DNA of 64,000 nucleotides from Microbacterium flavum (GTDB lineage Bacteria; Actinomycetota; Actinomycetes; Actinomycetales; Microbacteriaceae): contig NZ_JAFLHG010000014.1 in assembly GCF_018717645.1 (NCBI RefSeq), positions 1 to 64,000 on the forward strand. Reading direction: 5' to 3'. Below the pieces are notes generated by a model, which worked only from the letters and a program-made list of their open reading frames with translations, did not search any database and was not told where the DNA came from. The position numbers and the translations under genes were made by a program. Positions 54,339 through 62,536 of this stretch are shown here, one piece after another. Position 1 is the stretch's first letter; every line of letters begins with the position of its first letter.

Positions 54339-55884
54339 CCGGCAGCGTTCCGGTGTACCCCTCGCGCTCCTTCGCCGCCTGCAGGATGCGCGGACGGTAG
54401 GCGAACCAGCCGCCGATCAGGAGGGGGACGAGGATGATGCTCGATGCCAGCACCCACCGCCCCGTCTCCGAAAAGCCCATCGTCACGAGCACGAAGGCGA
54501 GGAACGCGAGCGTCAGGTACGACGTGAACGGAGCTCCGAACAGGCGGAAGGCGGGCCGTGTCGCGAGCCCCTGCTTCGCCCAGCGCTGGAGCTTGATCTG
54601 GCAGAGGATGATCGTCGCCCAGCCGCCGATGATCCCGAGCGCGGACACCTCGAGCACGATCTCGAACGCCTGCGACGGGAAGGCGGCGTTCAGGCCCACG
54701 CCGCAGAGCGTGATGACGGCGGTGAGCAGGATGCCGCCGTACGGCACCCCGTTGCGGCTCATCACCTCGGTGAAGCGGGGAGCCGAGCCGTTGACGGCCA
54801 TCGACCGCAGGATGCGTCCGGTGGAGTAGAGGCCGGCGTTCAGGGACGACAGTGCCGCGGTGAGGACCACGAAGTTCATGATCGACGCCGAGATCGCGCC
54901 CGCTTCGGGTGAGCCGATGTGCGAGAAGAACGTCACGAACGGCGACTCTCCGGCCTTGTAGACCGTGTAGGGCAGCAGCAGGGAGAGCAGCAGCACCGAC
55001 CCGACGTAGAAGACGGCGATGCGGATGACGACGGTGTTGACGGCGCGCGGCATGACCTCGCGCGGGTTCTCCGTCTCACCGGCGGCCGTGCCGACGAGCT
55101 CGATCGCGGCGTAGGCGAAGACGACGCCGGAGATCGCGAGGATGGGGGCGATCGCGCCGGTGGGGAACCACCCGCCGTTGTCGGCGATGACGCTGAGGCC
55201 GGTGACCCCGACATCCGTCTTGCCGTTCATGACGAGGAAGACGATGCCGATGATGAGGAAGGCGACCAGGGCGAACACCTTGATGAGCGCGAACCAGAAC
55301 TCCATCTCGCCGAACACCTTCACCGAGACGAGGTTCAGGGACAGGACGACGGCGAGTGCGACGAGCGCGATCACCCACTGCGGCACCGACTGCAGCGGCT
55401 CCCAGTACTGCGACCAGAACTTCACGTACAGGGCGACGGCCGTCACGTCGACGATCGAGGTGAACGCCCAGTTCAGGAAGTACAGCCAACCGGCGGTGTA
55501 CGCCATCTTCTCGCCGTAGAACTCGCGCGCATAGGAGACGAACGAGCCCGACGACGGGCGGTGCAGCACGAGCTCGCCGAGGGCGCGGAGGATGAGGAAC
55601 GCGAAGAACCCGCACACCAGGTACACCAGCACGAGCGCCGGACCGGAGGTGTTCAGACGCGACCCGGCGCCCATGAACAGGCCCGTCCCGATGGCGCCGC
55701 CGATCGCGATCATCTGGATCTGCCGCGGTTTGAGGGTCTTGTGGTACCCCGCCTCTTCGCTGGAGAAGTCCTCCACCGCGAGCATCACATCGCCGGTGAC
55801 CTCGCGCTCGTTCTCCAGCGCCTGCTCCGGATCGTGCGCCGAGTGGCGGATCTCCCGCTCACGCGCCGTCTGGTTCTCGTCCAT
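54331..55884 (-). CDS. AAT-family amino-acid permease
   Basis: 517 residues, 12 hydrophobic helices. [20 protein letters not shown] is the APC/AAT substrate-binding first helix and [20 protein letters not shown] the family signature. It resembles the asparagine, GABA and aromatic permeases; specificity cannot be read. The 50-residue polar N-terminus is longer than usual. The stop overlaps the end of the convergent small membrane protein by 8 bases. Upstream (55885-55954) are a 14-base palindrome (55898-55911) and a dyad (55925-55943). Confidence 0.92.
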   Translation of the reverse strand: MDENQTAREREIRHSAHDPEQALENEREVTGDVMLAVEDFSSEEAGYHKTLKPRQIQMIAIGGAIGTGLFMGAGSRLNTSGPALVLVYLVCGFFAFLILRALGELVLHRPSSGSFVSYAREFYGEKMAYTAGWLYFLNWAFTSIVDVTAVALYVKFWSQYWEPLQSVPQWVIALVALAVVLSLNLVSVKVFGEMEFWFALIKVFALVAFLIIGIVFLVMNGKTDVGVTGLSVIADNGGWFPTGAIAPILAISGVVFAYAAIELVGTAAGETENPREVMPRAVNTVVIRIAVFYVGSVLLLSLLLPYTVYKAGESPFVTFFSHIGSPEAGAISASIMNFVVLTAALSSLNAGLYSTGRILRSMAVNGSAPRFTEVMSRNGVPYGGILLTAVITLCGVGLNAAFPSQAFEIVLEVSALGIIGGWATIILCQIKLQRWAKQGLATRPAFRLFGAPFTSYLTLAFLAFVLVTMGFSETGRWVLASSIILVPLLIGGWFAYRPRILQAAKEREGYTGTLPVI

Positions 55885-55897
55885 CGTCCGCCCCCTT

Positions 55898-55943
55898 CGC
55901 CCCGCGGGGCGGGGTCGAGGAGTTCACCGTACTGCGGACGGTG
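55898..55943. promoter_or_regulatory. Two dyads between the AAT permease and RND pump genes
   Basis: A perfect palindrome cgccccgcggggcg (55898-55911) and an inverted repeat caccgt-N7-acggtg (55925-55943). This region is both the RND gene's terminator zone and the permease promoter zone (both genes read leftward). A TACGGT hexamer (complement of 55926-55931) could be the permease -10. Confidence 0.4.
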
Positions 55944-55954
55944 TTACGGGGGTA

Positions 55955-58900
55955 CTACGAATCCGTATCGGTGCGCGCCTCGTCGTGCGCGCGGAGCGCG
56001 CGACGGGGGTGCAGATCGCTCGTGTCCACGGCCGTGAGGTCGGGATCCTGGGCGCGGTCCCGCCGCGCGGTCCGTCGCTCGCGGGCACCCTCCACGAGGT
56101 TGTACAGGGTCGGGAGCACGACGAGGGTCAGCACGGTGGACGAGATGAGCCCGCCGATCACGACGATCGCGAGGGGCTGCGAGATGAACCCTCCGTGGCC
56201 GGTGATGCCGAGGGCCATCGGGGTGAGCGCGAAGATCGTCGCGAGCGCCGTCATGAGGATCGGTCGCAGTCGCCGGGAGCCGCCCGCGATGACGGCGTCG
56301 TGCGCCGACAGCCCCTTGGTGCGGTACTGGTTCACGAGGTCGACGAGGACGATCGCGTTCGTCACGACGATGCCGATGAGCATCAGCACGCCGATGAGGG
56401 ATGCCACGCCCAGCGGGACACCCGTCGCGATCTGCAGGAGGATCGCCCCGGTCGCCGCGAACGGCACCGAGACGAGCAGGAGGAGCGGCTGACGCAGCGA
56501 CTTGAAGGTCGCGACCATGACGATGTAGACGATGAGGATCGCCGCGAGCATCGCGAGACCGAGCTGGCCGAAGGCATCCTGCTGCTGCGTGACGACGCCG
56601 CCGACCTTCGCGTCGGCGCCCGTGGGGAGGTCGATGTCCGCGAGCGCGGTGGTCACGGTGGCCGATGCCGCCTGGAGGTTGTCGCTCGCAGGGGTGACCG
56701 TGACGGTCGCCGTCCGCTGACCGCGCTGGGTGGTGATGGAGGTCGGGCCCTGGCTCTCCGCGACGGTGGCGACCTCATCGAGGCGCAGCGTGCCGGCGGC
56801 GGTGGGGATCTGCAGAGCCTTCAGCTCGTCGATCGTCGCGGGCACCGAGGCGGCCTGGAGATACACGGTCACCGCGGTGCCGTCGAGCTCGACCGTGCCG
56901 ACCTGACGCGGCTGCATCGTATTCGCGACCAGTCCGCCCACGGCGACCTCGGAGAGTCCGAGCGAGGCCGCCTTGGCACGGTCGACCGTGACGGCGACGT
57001 ACGGCAGGGAGGCGGCGAGGTTGGACGTGACCTGGCTGATCCCGTCCTTGCCCTGCAGGGAGCTGACGACCGCGTCGGTCGCGGTCGTCAGCGCATCCGC
57101 CGACGGCGCGGTGACGTCGACTTCGACATCGGTCGACCCGAATCCGCCCTGACCCGCCGAGACGGTGACCTCGCCCGCGCCGTCGATGCCGTCGACGGCG
57201 CTCGTCACGTCGCCGCGCACCTTCTCCTGATCGGCGGAGGGCTCGGTCGTGATCGAGTAGGTGATGCCGGACGAGCCTCCGGAGAACGCGTCGCGCAGCG
57301 CGGAGCCGCTCGACCCGATCGAGGTCTGGACCGTCTTGACGCCGGAGACACCGAGGATCGCCTCCTCGACCTTCTGCGCCGCGGCGTCCTGGGCGTCGAG
57401 CGAGGCGGCCGGGCCGAGGTCCTGCCGGACGGTGAAGGTGTTCTGGCCGCTGTCGCCGAGGAAGTTGGTCTTCATGAACGGCGCCGCGGCGATCGTCCCG
57501 CCGAGGACGAGCACGGCGATCAGCAGCGTCACCCACGAGTGCTTCAGCGTCCAGGACAGGATCGGCAGGTAGGACTTCTGCAGGCGCGAGGGCGGGGCGG
57601 CAGGGTTCTCCGGATCGATCGGTGCGCCGTCCGAATCCCGGAGCTCCTTGCCCGGCTTCAGGAACCAGGAGGCGAGGACCGGAACGATCGTCAGCGCGAC
57701 GAACAGCGAGGCGAGCATCGCGATCGTCACCGTCAGCGCGAACGGGCGGAAGAGCTCCCCCGTCACGTCGCCGACGAAGGCGACGGGCAGGAACACCGCG
57801 ACGGTCGTGATGGTGGATGCCGTGATGGCGGCGGCGACCTCGCGCACCGCGAGACGGATCGAGTCCCCCTTGTCGGCGTCGCCGACGTAGTGGCGTTTGA
57901 TGTTCTCGATGACCACGATCGAGTCGTCGACGACGCGCCCGATCGCGATCGTGAGCGCACCGAGCGTCAGGATGTTGAGCGAGTAGCCGAACGCCTGGAT
58001 GCCGACGAAGGTGATGAGCACGCTCGTGGGGATGGAGATCGCCGCGACGAGCGTCGAGCGCACCGACAGGAGGAAGACGAAGATGACGAGCACGGCGAAG
58101 ACGAGACCGAGCAGGCCCTCCTGCGCGAGCGCCTCGATCGACTGCTCGATGAACGGCGCCTGATCGAAGACGATCGTGAACTGCGCCTGCGTGCCGATGG
58201 CATCCTGCAGCTTCGGCAGGAGGTCGGTCACAGCTCGCGACACGTCCACCGTGTTGGCCGCGGGAAGCTTCGTGATCGAGATCGTCAGAGCGCTCTGGCC
58301 GTCCACCCGCGAGATCGAGGTGACGGGATCCGCCGTGAGGGCCACCGTCGACACGTCGCCGATCGTCAGCGCCCCTGCGGCCGCCTGTTCGGGAGAGGAG
58401 GGTACGAGCGGCAGCCCCGCGATCGCGTCGACCGAGGAGAGCTTGGCGCCGGTCTGGACCGTGAGCTTCTGATCGCCCTCGGTCACCGACCCTCCCGGGA
58501 ACAGCACGCCGTTCTGGTCGAGGGCGTCGGTGATCGCGGACTGGGTGTAGCCGGCGGCGGCGAGCTTCGCCCGGTCGGGCGTGATCGTGACCCGCTGGCC
58601 CTGTCCGCCGACGATCGTCGCCGAGGCGACGCCCTCCACATCCTCGATGTCGGGGATGACATTCGTCTCCAACTGCGACTGGATCGTGTCGGCGTCGTCG
58701 TACCCGGTGACGGCGAGCGCGATCACGGGCAGGTCGTCGATCGAGAACGAGACGACATTCGGTTCGACGTTCTCGGGAAGCGTGGACTTGATCCGGTTGA
58801 TCGCCTGCAGGATCTTCTGCTCGGCGGTCGCGAGGTCGGTGCCGTAGGTGAACGACGCCTGGATGATCGAGGCGTTGGTCGTGCTCGTCGCCGTCGTGGA

Positions 58901-59137
58901 CTCGAGCCCCGGGATGCCGCGGACAGCGGTCTCGATCGGCGTCGACACGTCGTTGCTGACGACTTCGGGCGAGGCCCCGGGATAGGTCGTCACGATCGAG
59001 AGCTGCGGGAACTCGATCGACGGGATGAGCTCCTGCTTGAGGTTCGTCAGCGCGAGACCCCCGAAGATCGCGGCCACGATCGTGATCAGCGCGATGAGGG
59101 CGCGGTTCTTCAGGCTCAGGACGGCGAGATTCGACAC
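55955..59137 (-). CDS. RND-superfamily efflux transporter (AcrB/HAE1-like)
   Basis: 1060 residues, full AcrB-type length with two repeats, each of a helix, a large extracellular porter loop and a six-helix bundle. Motifs: LKQELIPSIEFPQLSIVTTYPGAS split across residues 35-58, GRVVDDSIVVIENIKRH with the proton-relay Asp pair, and GIVVTNAIVLVDL in the second half. Actinobacterial members export drugs, lipids or other hydrophobic compounds without an outer-membrane channel. The GTG start at 59135-59137 follows aaagg by 7 bases. A palindrome upstream suggests TetR control. Confidence 0.9.
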   Translation of the reverse strand: MSNLAVLSLKNRALIALITIVAAIFGGLALTNLKQELIPSIEFPQLSIVTTYPGASPEVVSNDVSTPIETAVRGIPGLESTTATSTTNASIIQASFTYGTDLATAEQKILQAINRIKSTLPENVEPNVVSFSIDDLPVIALAVTGYDDADTIQSQLETNVIPDIEDVEGVASATIVGGQGQRVTITPDRAKLAAAGYTQSAITDALDQNGVLFPGGSVTEGDQKLTVQTGAKLSSVDAIAGLPLVPSSPEQAAAGALTIGDVSTVALTADPVTSISRVDGQSALTISITKLPAANTVDVSRAVTDLLPKLQDAIGTQAQFTIVFDQAPFIEQSIEALAQEGLLGLVFAVLVIFVFLLSVRSTLVAAISIPTSVLITFVGIQAFGYSLNILTLGALTIAIGRVVDDSIVVIENIKRHYVGDADKGDSIRLAVREVAAAITASTITTVAVFLPVAFVGDVTGELFRPFALTVTIAMLASLFVALTIVPVLASWFLKPGKELRDSDGAPIDPENPAAPPSRLQKSYLPILSWTLKHSWVTLLIAVLVLGGTIAAAPFMKTNFLGDSGQNTFTVRQDLGPAASLDAQDAAAQKVEEAILGVSGVKTVQTSIGSSGSALRDAFSGGSSGITYSITTEPSADQEKVRGDVTSAVDGIDGAGEVTVSAGQGGFGSTDVEVDVTAPSADALTTATDAVVSSLQGKDGISQVTSNLAASLPYVAVTVDRAKAASLGLSEVAVGGLVANTMQPRQVGTVELDGTAVTVYLQAASVPATIDELKALQIPTAAGTLRLDEVATVAESQGPTSITTQRGQRTATVTVTPASDNLQAASATVTTALADIDLPTGADAKVGGVVTQQQDAFGQLGLAMLAAILIVYIVMVATFKSLRQPLLLLVSVPFAATGAILLQIATGVPLGVASLIGVLMLIGIVVTNAIVLVDLVNQYRTKGLSAHDAVIAGGSRRLRPILMTALATIFALTPMALGITGHGGFISQPLAIVVIGGLISSTVLTLVVLPTLYNLVEGARERRTARRDRAQDPDLTAVDTSDLHPRRALRAHDEARTDTDS

Positions 59138-59175
59138 GGAGGACCTTTGCGGTGGAGGAGCACGCGAACGCAGAC

Positions 59176-59191
59176 GATACACGGATGTATC
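59176..59191. promoter_or_regulatory. Operator-like inverted repeat upstream of the RND pump
   Basis: gataca-cgga-tgtatc, perfect 6-base arms with a 4-base spacer, 39-54 bases upstream of the GTG, overlapping TATCGT on the minus strand, a possible -10. Size and position fit a TetR- or MarR-type repressor site. No such regulator is encoded adjacent. Confidence 0.55.
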
Positions 59192-59229
59192 CGATTCATT
59201 CTCACACGGCCGACCGACGCACCGGCCCG

Positions 59230-59604
59230 TCAGCGGGGGAAGAGCCCGCCGATCGTGAATCCGATCGCGGCGGCCACGACGCACACGCCCACGGTCGCCA
59301 GCAGGTTCATCCACGCCCACTCCCGCCGGCCGTTCTGGCCGAGCAGGACCGACTCCACGGCGACCGCGCTGAACGTCGTGAACCCGCCCAGCAGCCCGAC
59401 CCCGAGGATCGTGAGCCAGGCCGGGGCCAGCTGCGGGATCCCGGTCAGCAGCCCCAGCAGGAACGACCCGAGCGCATTGACGACGAGGATGCCGAGGGGG
59501 AAGGCACGGCGGCGCCCCCGCATCACCGCTCCGTCCATCAGGTAGCGGGCGCCGGCGCCGACGCCGCCGGCGGCGACGAGGGCGACGATCTCGACGACGC
59601 TCAT
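59230..59604 (-). CDS. crcB: Fluoride channel FluC/CrcB, second subunit gene
   Basis: 124 residues and four membrane helices. The Fluc signature NALGSFLLGLLTG and GLLGGFTTFSAVAVE, containing the channel Asn, the polar track Thr/Ser and the FTTFS turn, is intact. Paired crcB genes encode heterodimeric dual-topology channels that expel fluoride. The ATG overlaps the first subunit's stop by 4 bases. Confidence 0.94.
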   Translation of the reverse strand: MSVVEIVALVAAGGVGAGARYLMDGAVMRGRRRAFPLGILVVNALGSFLLGLLTGIPQLAPAWLTILGVGLLGGFTTFSAVAVESVLLGQNGRREWAWMNLLATVGVCVVAAAIGFTIGGLFPR

Positions 59605-60032
59605 TCGGCGTCCTCGGGCGTCTCGACCTCGCCCGGGCGATGGGCCATCCGCCGCCCGGCGCCGAGCCCTGTCGCCGCCGCGAGTGCTCCGCCGAAGAGG
59701 GTGACGGCGGCCAGCGCCAGCCCGACCAGCGGCGAGGAGCCGGAGGTGGTGACCACCTGGACCGCGAACGCGCTGTACGTGGTGAATCCGCCGAGGACCC
59801 CGGTGCCGAGGAAGGATCGGGCGCGCGGGTGGCGGTCGTCGAGGGCCCCGACGACGACTCCGAGGAGGAACGCGCCGAGGAGGTTGATCACCAGGGTGAG
59901 ACCCGGGATCAGAAGCGGGTGCGCCCCCGCCGCGAACGGCACTGTGAGCGCCGCACGTGCGGCCACCCCGACCGCACCACCGCAGATGACCAGGACCAGC
60001 GTGACCGGGGAGAACCACGCAGCACGGACCAT
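59601..60032 (-). CDS. crcB: Fluoride channel FluC/CrcB, first subunit gene
   Basis: 143 residues with four helices, NLLGAFLLGVVVGALDDR and GVLGGFTTYSAFAVQ. The polar C-terminal tail is longer than in the partner. Together with the overlapping downstream copy it should form an antiparallel heterodimer. Only 20 bases separate it from the topoisomerase stop, leaving no room for a fluoride riboswitch. Confidence 0.94.
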   Translation of the reverse strand: MVRAAWFSPVTLVLVICGGAVGVAARAALTVPFAAGAHPLLIPGLTLVINLLGAFLLGVVVGALDDRHPRARSFLGTGVLGGFTTYSAFAVQVVTTSGSSPLVGLALAAVTLFGGALAAATGLGAGRRMAHRPGEVETPEDAE

Positions 60033-60052
60033 GACCGCAGGCTAGCGGTGGT

Positions 60053-61015
60053 TCACCCGAGGAGCAGGGTGCGGATCGCCGATTCGGGCGAGACCGACGT
60101 GTCGAGGAGGATCCCGCGCCGGTACCGGGCGAAGACGCGCGGGTCGATGTACGAGCTGCGCGCCACCGTCGGAGTGTTGCCCAGCGCCTGCGACGCGGCC
60201 TTCACCGCGAGCACCTCGGCCTGCTTGCGATCCCGGTGGGAGCCCGCGGGGCCGAGCCGCGCGAGCGCATCGGCGGCCAGGATCGTGCCGCGCAGCGTCC
60301 GGAAGTCCTTCGCCGTGAACGTGCCGCCCGTCATCGCCCGGACGTACGCGTTCACATCGTTCGGTGTGAGCGGCACCCGCCGGCGCCCGCGGGTGTAGGC
60401 GAGCAGCGGTGCGGCCGGGCGTCCGGTGGCGAGAGCCCCGATGACGACGGCGAGCTCCGCATCCTCGATGTCGAGGCTCTGACGCTTCCCGCTCTTGCCG
60501 CGGAAGCGCAGGCTCGTGATCGATTCGTCGACTGCGGCATCCCGCCGCCGCAGCGTCGTGAGGCCGCGGCTCCCGTGACGTTTGAGATAGCGCGCGCTCC
60601 CGACGCGCGGGGCGGCCTGATCCAGGAGGCGGAACGCGGTGGCGAGGATGCGCTCACGGTCGAGATCCTCGCGTCGGAGCGAGGCCGTCACGCGGCTGCG
60701 GGCACGAGGCAGCGACGCGGCGAGCTGGAGAGCGCGGGCGTACTTTCCCCTGTCACGCCCCGCGGACCAGTCGGGGTGGTAGAGGTACTGCCGCCGCCCG
60801 GCTTCATCGAAACCCATCGCCTGGACGTGGCCGTCGGAGACCGCGCTGATCCACACGTCGGTCCAGGCGGGCGGGATGACGAGCGCGACCACGCGCTCGC
60901 GCTCGGGCGCGGGCAGCGCCGCCCCGTCAGCGTCGGTGTAGCGGAATCCGGAGCCCGAACGGATGCGGGTGTAGCCCAGATCGACGCCCGGGTGGACGGT
61001 GCGCAGCCGGGGCAT
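60053..61015 (-). CDS. DNA topoisomerase IB (poxvirus/bacterial type)
   Basis: 320 residues, the compact bacterial TopIB length. Landmarks: the N-terminal DNA-clamp segment with VIPPAWTDVWI, the catalytic arginine and lysine segments (LRFRGKSGK, KDFRTLRGT) and the nucleophile Tyr289 in SSYIDPRVF. It relaxes supercoils by single-strand nicking. The ATG at 61013-61015 overlaps the stop of the upstream SAP-like gene by one base (TGATG). The pairing is common in actinobacteria and suggests the small protein assists DNA binding. Confidence 0.92.
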   Translation of the reverse strand: MPRLRTVHPGVDLGYTRIRSGSGFRYTDADGAALPAPERERVVALVIPPAWTDVWISAVSDGHVQAMGFDEAGRRQYLYHPDWSAGRDRGKYARALQLAASLPRARSRVTASLRREDLDRERILATAFRLLDQAAPRVGSARYLKRHGSRGLTTLRRRDAAVDESITSLRFRGKSGKRQSLDIEDAELAVVIGALATGRPAAPLLAYTRGRRRVPLTPNDVNAYVRAMTGGTFTAKDFRTLRGTILAADALARLGPAGSHRDRKQAEVLAVKAASQALGNTPTVARSSYIDPRVFARYRRGILLDTSVSPESAIRTLLLG

Positions 61016-61284
61016 CAGTCTTCGCGCAGCATCTCGATGAGCTGCGCCTTCCGCGCGCCGGAGTAGCCCTTCAGACCCAGCTCCTTCGCCCGCGCGCGCA
61101 GGCGCGGTACGGTCCAGTCCTCGTAGGATCCGGCCTCGCCGCCCCGACGGCCCACCGCCGTGGCCCCGTCGCGCGCGACGGCGTTCGAGATCCGAGCCGC
61201 CTTCTGCTTGGAGGCGCCCTCGTCCCGCAGCTCCTCGTAGAGCGCGGGGTCCTTGATGCTGGCGGGGACGGAGTTCTGTGGCAT
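61015..61284 (-). CDS. DUF7218/SAP-like small DNA-associated protein
   Basis: 89 residues, very basic and acidic. The N-terminal KDPALYEELRDEGASKQKAA segment resembles ChaB-like/DUF7218 proteins, and the C-terminal WTVPRLRARAKELGLKGY segment is a SAP/Rho-N-like helix-extended-helix, a DNA-binding motif. It is translationally coupled to topoisomerase IB. The ATG at 61284 is preceded by gaggt. AATAAT (complement of 61304-61309) is a fair -10 element about 20 bases upstream. Confidence 0.85.
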   Translation of the reverse strand: MPQNSVPASIKDPALYEELRDEGASKQKAARISNAVARDGATAVGRRGGEAGSYEDWTVPRLRARAKELGLKGYSGARKAQLIEMLRED

Positions 61285-61424
61285 ACCTCGGCACTACCGC
61301 ATGATTATTCCCGCCCGCAAGGGGGTGAGCCGATCCGGGCCCCGGCTGTAACGTCGATCTGTCTCCGATGTCCCCGGAGACCCGGGTGACTCACCAGACT
61401 GCCCGAACCAAAGGAGAATCCCCC

Positions 61425-61586
61425 ATGAACATCGCCCTTCTCATCATCATCGTCGTGGCCATCGTGCTCGCCATCGTCGGCGGCATGAACACCGCTCTCA
61501 GCTGGCTGCTGTGGGTGGCGCTGATCGTCGGCGTCATCGCGCTGATCGCGTTCCTGCTGCGTGTGGTCCGCGGCGGCAGGGCCTGA
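61425..61586 (+). CDS. Small two-helix membrane protein
   Basis: 53 residues consisting almost entirely of two hydrophobic helices (about 3-21 and 23-45) with a GGMN turn and a basic tail (RVVRGGRA). It is preceded by an excellent ribosome site (aaaggagaatccccc) and followed by a perfect terminator hairpin, so it is a genuine monocistronic gene. TAACGT at 61348-61353 could be its -10 element. The function is unknown. Confidence 0.85.
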   Translation: MNIALLIIIVVAIVLAIVGGMNTALSWLLWVALIVGVIALIAFLLRVVRGGRA

Positions 61587-61597
61587 CCGCATTCACG

Positions 61598-61629
61598 AGA
61601 AGAGCCCCGGCTTCGGCCGGGGCTCTTCT
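61598..61629. terminator. Strong bidirectional terminator with TTCG tetraloop
   Basis: agaagagccccggc-ttcg-gccggggctcttct: 14 perfect base pairs and a stable cTTCGg loop, between the convergent small-protein and MerR genes. One flank ends in a short T-rich tail. Confidence 0.93.
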
Positions 61630-61645
61630 GCGTTCGGGGGGGCGC

Positions 61646-62401
61646 TCACCCTCGCTCGAGGTGAGCGAGAAGCGCATCGCGCACGAACGCCGCGCCCTCC
61701 GCGCCGCCGTAGTTCGCGGCGAAACGAGCATCGGAGACGTACATCTCCGCCACACCGCGCACGTAGGCACCGACGTCGCCGCCTCCCGCGGCAGGGGTGC
61801 CCGGCGTGGCGCGCAGCCACGCCACATGGCGCGCGGCCAGCTCCTGCGCCTCGGCTCCGTCCGGGGCGATGCCACGCCCCGCGGCATCCTGCCACGCCGA
61901 GTTCAGGTCGCGGACGACCTGCTTCCACTCTGACTGCCCCCGCTCGCCGAGGCCCCGCCACCAGCGGTCGGAGTCGGCGTAGGCCTTCTCGCCCCACCGC
62001 TCGGTGACCTCGTCCTTGTACTGCGTGTGATCGAACCCGTCGAGCATGTCCTCGGCCATCGGTTCCTCTCCGTTCTCCAGTGCGGTGATGGTCGACCGCA
62101 CCGCTGCGATCTGGCGCGCGATGCGCTCCTGTTCGCCGTGCAGCCACTCCAGGTGGTGGCCCAGCGCTTCCTCCGCCCGGGTCGGGCGGTCGAGGACCGC
62201 GCGGATCTGCGGGAGCGAGAGCCCGAGCTCGCGCAGCATCAGGATCCGCTGCAGCCGCACGAGGGCGTGCGCGTCGTAACGGCGGTAGCCGTTCGCACCG
62301 ACGTCGCTCGGCGGCAGCAGTCCCAGCTCGCCGTAGTGGCGAAGCGTGCGGCTCGTCGTCCCCGCGAGTCGTGCGACCTCCTGGATCGACCAATCGTTCA
62401 T
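61646..62401 (-). CDS. MerR-family regulator with TipAS ligand domain (TipA-like)
   Basis: 251 residues. MerR helix-turn-helix (1-70: SIQEVARLAGTTSRTLRHY, NGYRRY), a long dimerisation helix (about 75-118), then a TipAS-type globular drug-recognition domain (about 120-251, starting MLDGFDHTQYKDEVTERWG). TipA proteins bind thiopeptides and other cyclic compounds and activate their own promoter. The ATG at 62399-62401 is chosen because the alternative GTG at 62410 lies inside the -10 hexamer. Autoregulation is strongly suggested by the promoter at 62409-62439. Confidence 0.93.
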   Translation of the reverse strand: MNDWSIQEVARLAGTTSRTLRHYGELGLLPPSDVGANGYRRYDAHALVRLQRILMLRELGLSLPQIRAVLDRPTRAEEALGHHLEWLHGEQERIARQIAAVRSTITALENGEEPMAEDMLDGFDHTQYKDEVTERWGEKAYADSDRWWRGLGERGQSEWKQVVRDLNSAWQDAAGRGIAPDGAEAQELAARHVAWLRATPGTPAAGGGDVGAYVRGVAEMYVSDARFAANYGGAEGAAFVRDALLAHLERG

Positions 62402-62408
62402 GTCGATC

Positions 62409-62439
62409 ACGGTAGAGGTTGACGCTACGTCAAGGTCAA
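62409..62439 (-). promoter_or_regulatory. MerR-type promoter with 19-bp spacer and dyad operator
   Basis: Minus strand: -35 TTGACC (complement of 62434-62439), 19-base spacer, -10 TACCGT (complement of 62409-62414). The spacer contains the dyad TTGACG-tag-CGTCAA (62419-62433). The overlong spacer with a centred dyad is the classic MerR-activated architecture. The transcript would begin within a few bases of the ATG at 62401, so it is essentially leaderless. Confidence 0.8.
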
Positions 62440-62465
62440 ATCTCCGTTCCTCCCGCTCGCAAATT

Positions 62466-62507
62466 CGAGATATATCGTGTTATTGTCGTAGAACGCGATA
62501 TATCTCG
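62466..62507 (+). promoter_or_regulatory. Paired inverted 12-mers, PadR operator candidate
   Basis: cgagatatatcg (62466-62477) and its exact reverse complement cgatatatctcg (62496-62507) flank an 18-base spacer that contains TATTGT (62481-62486), a plausible -10. This is the most A/T-rich spot near the end of the window. The operon behind it encodes a DUF4097 protein and a PadR regulator, so autoregulation is likely. Confidence 0.6.
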
Positions 62508-62536
62508 AGTCGCGCAACCCACGTTCAGGAGGAACC

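Noticed and set aside
55955-59545. Long plus-strand ORF from 55592 to 59545
   Set aside because: Arg/Gly/Asp-rich shadow antisense to the RND transporter, with no recognisable domain.
60033-60052. Fluoride riboswitch before the crcB pair
   Set aside because: Only 20 bases separate crcB from the topoisomerase stop, too short for the motif.
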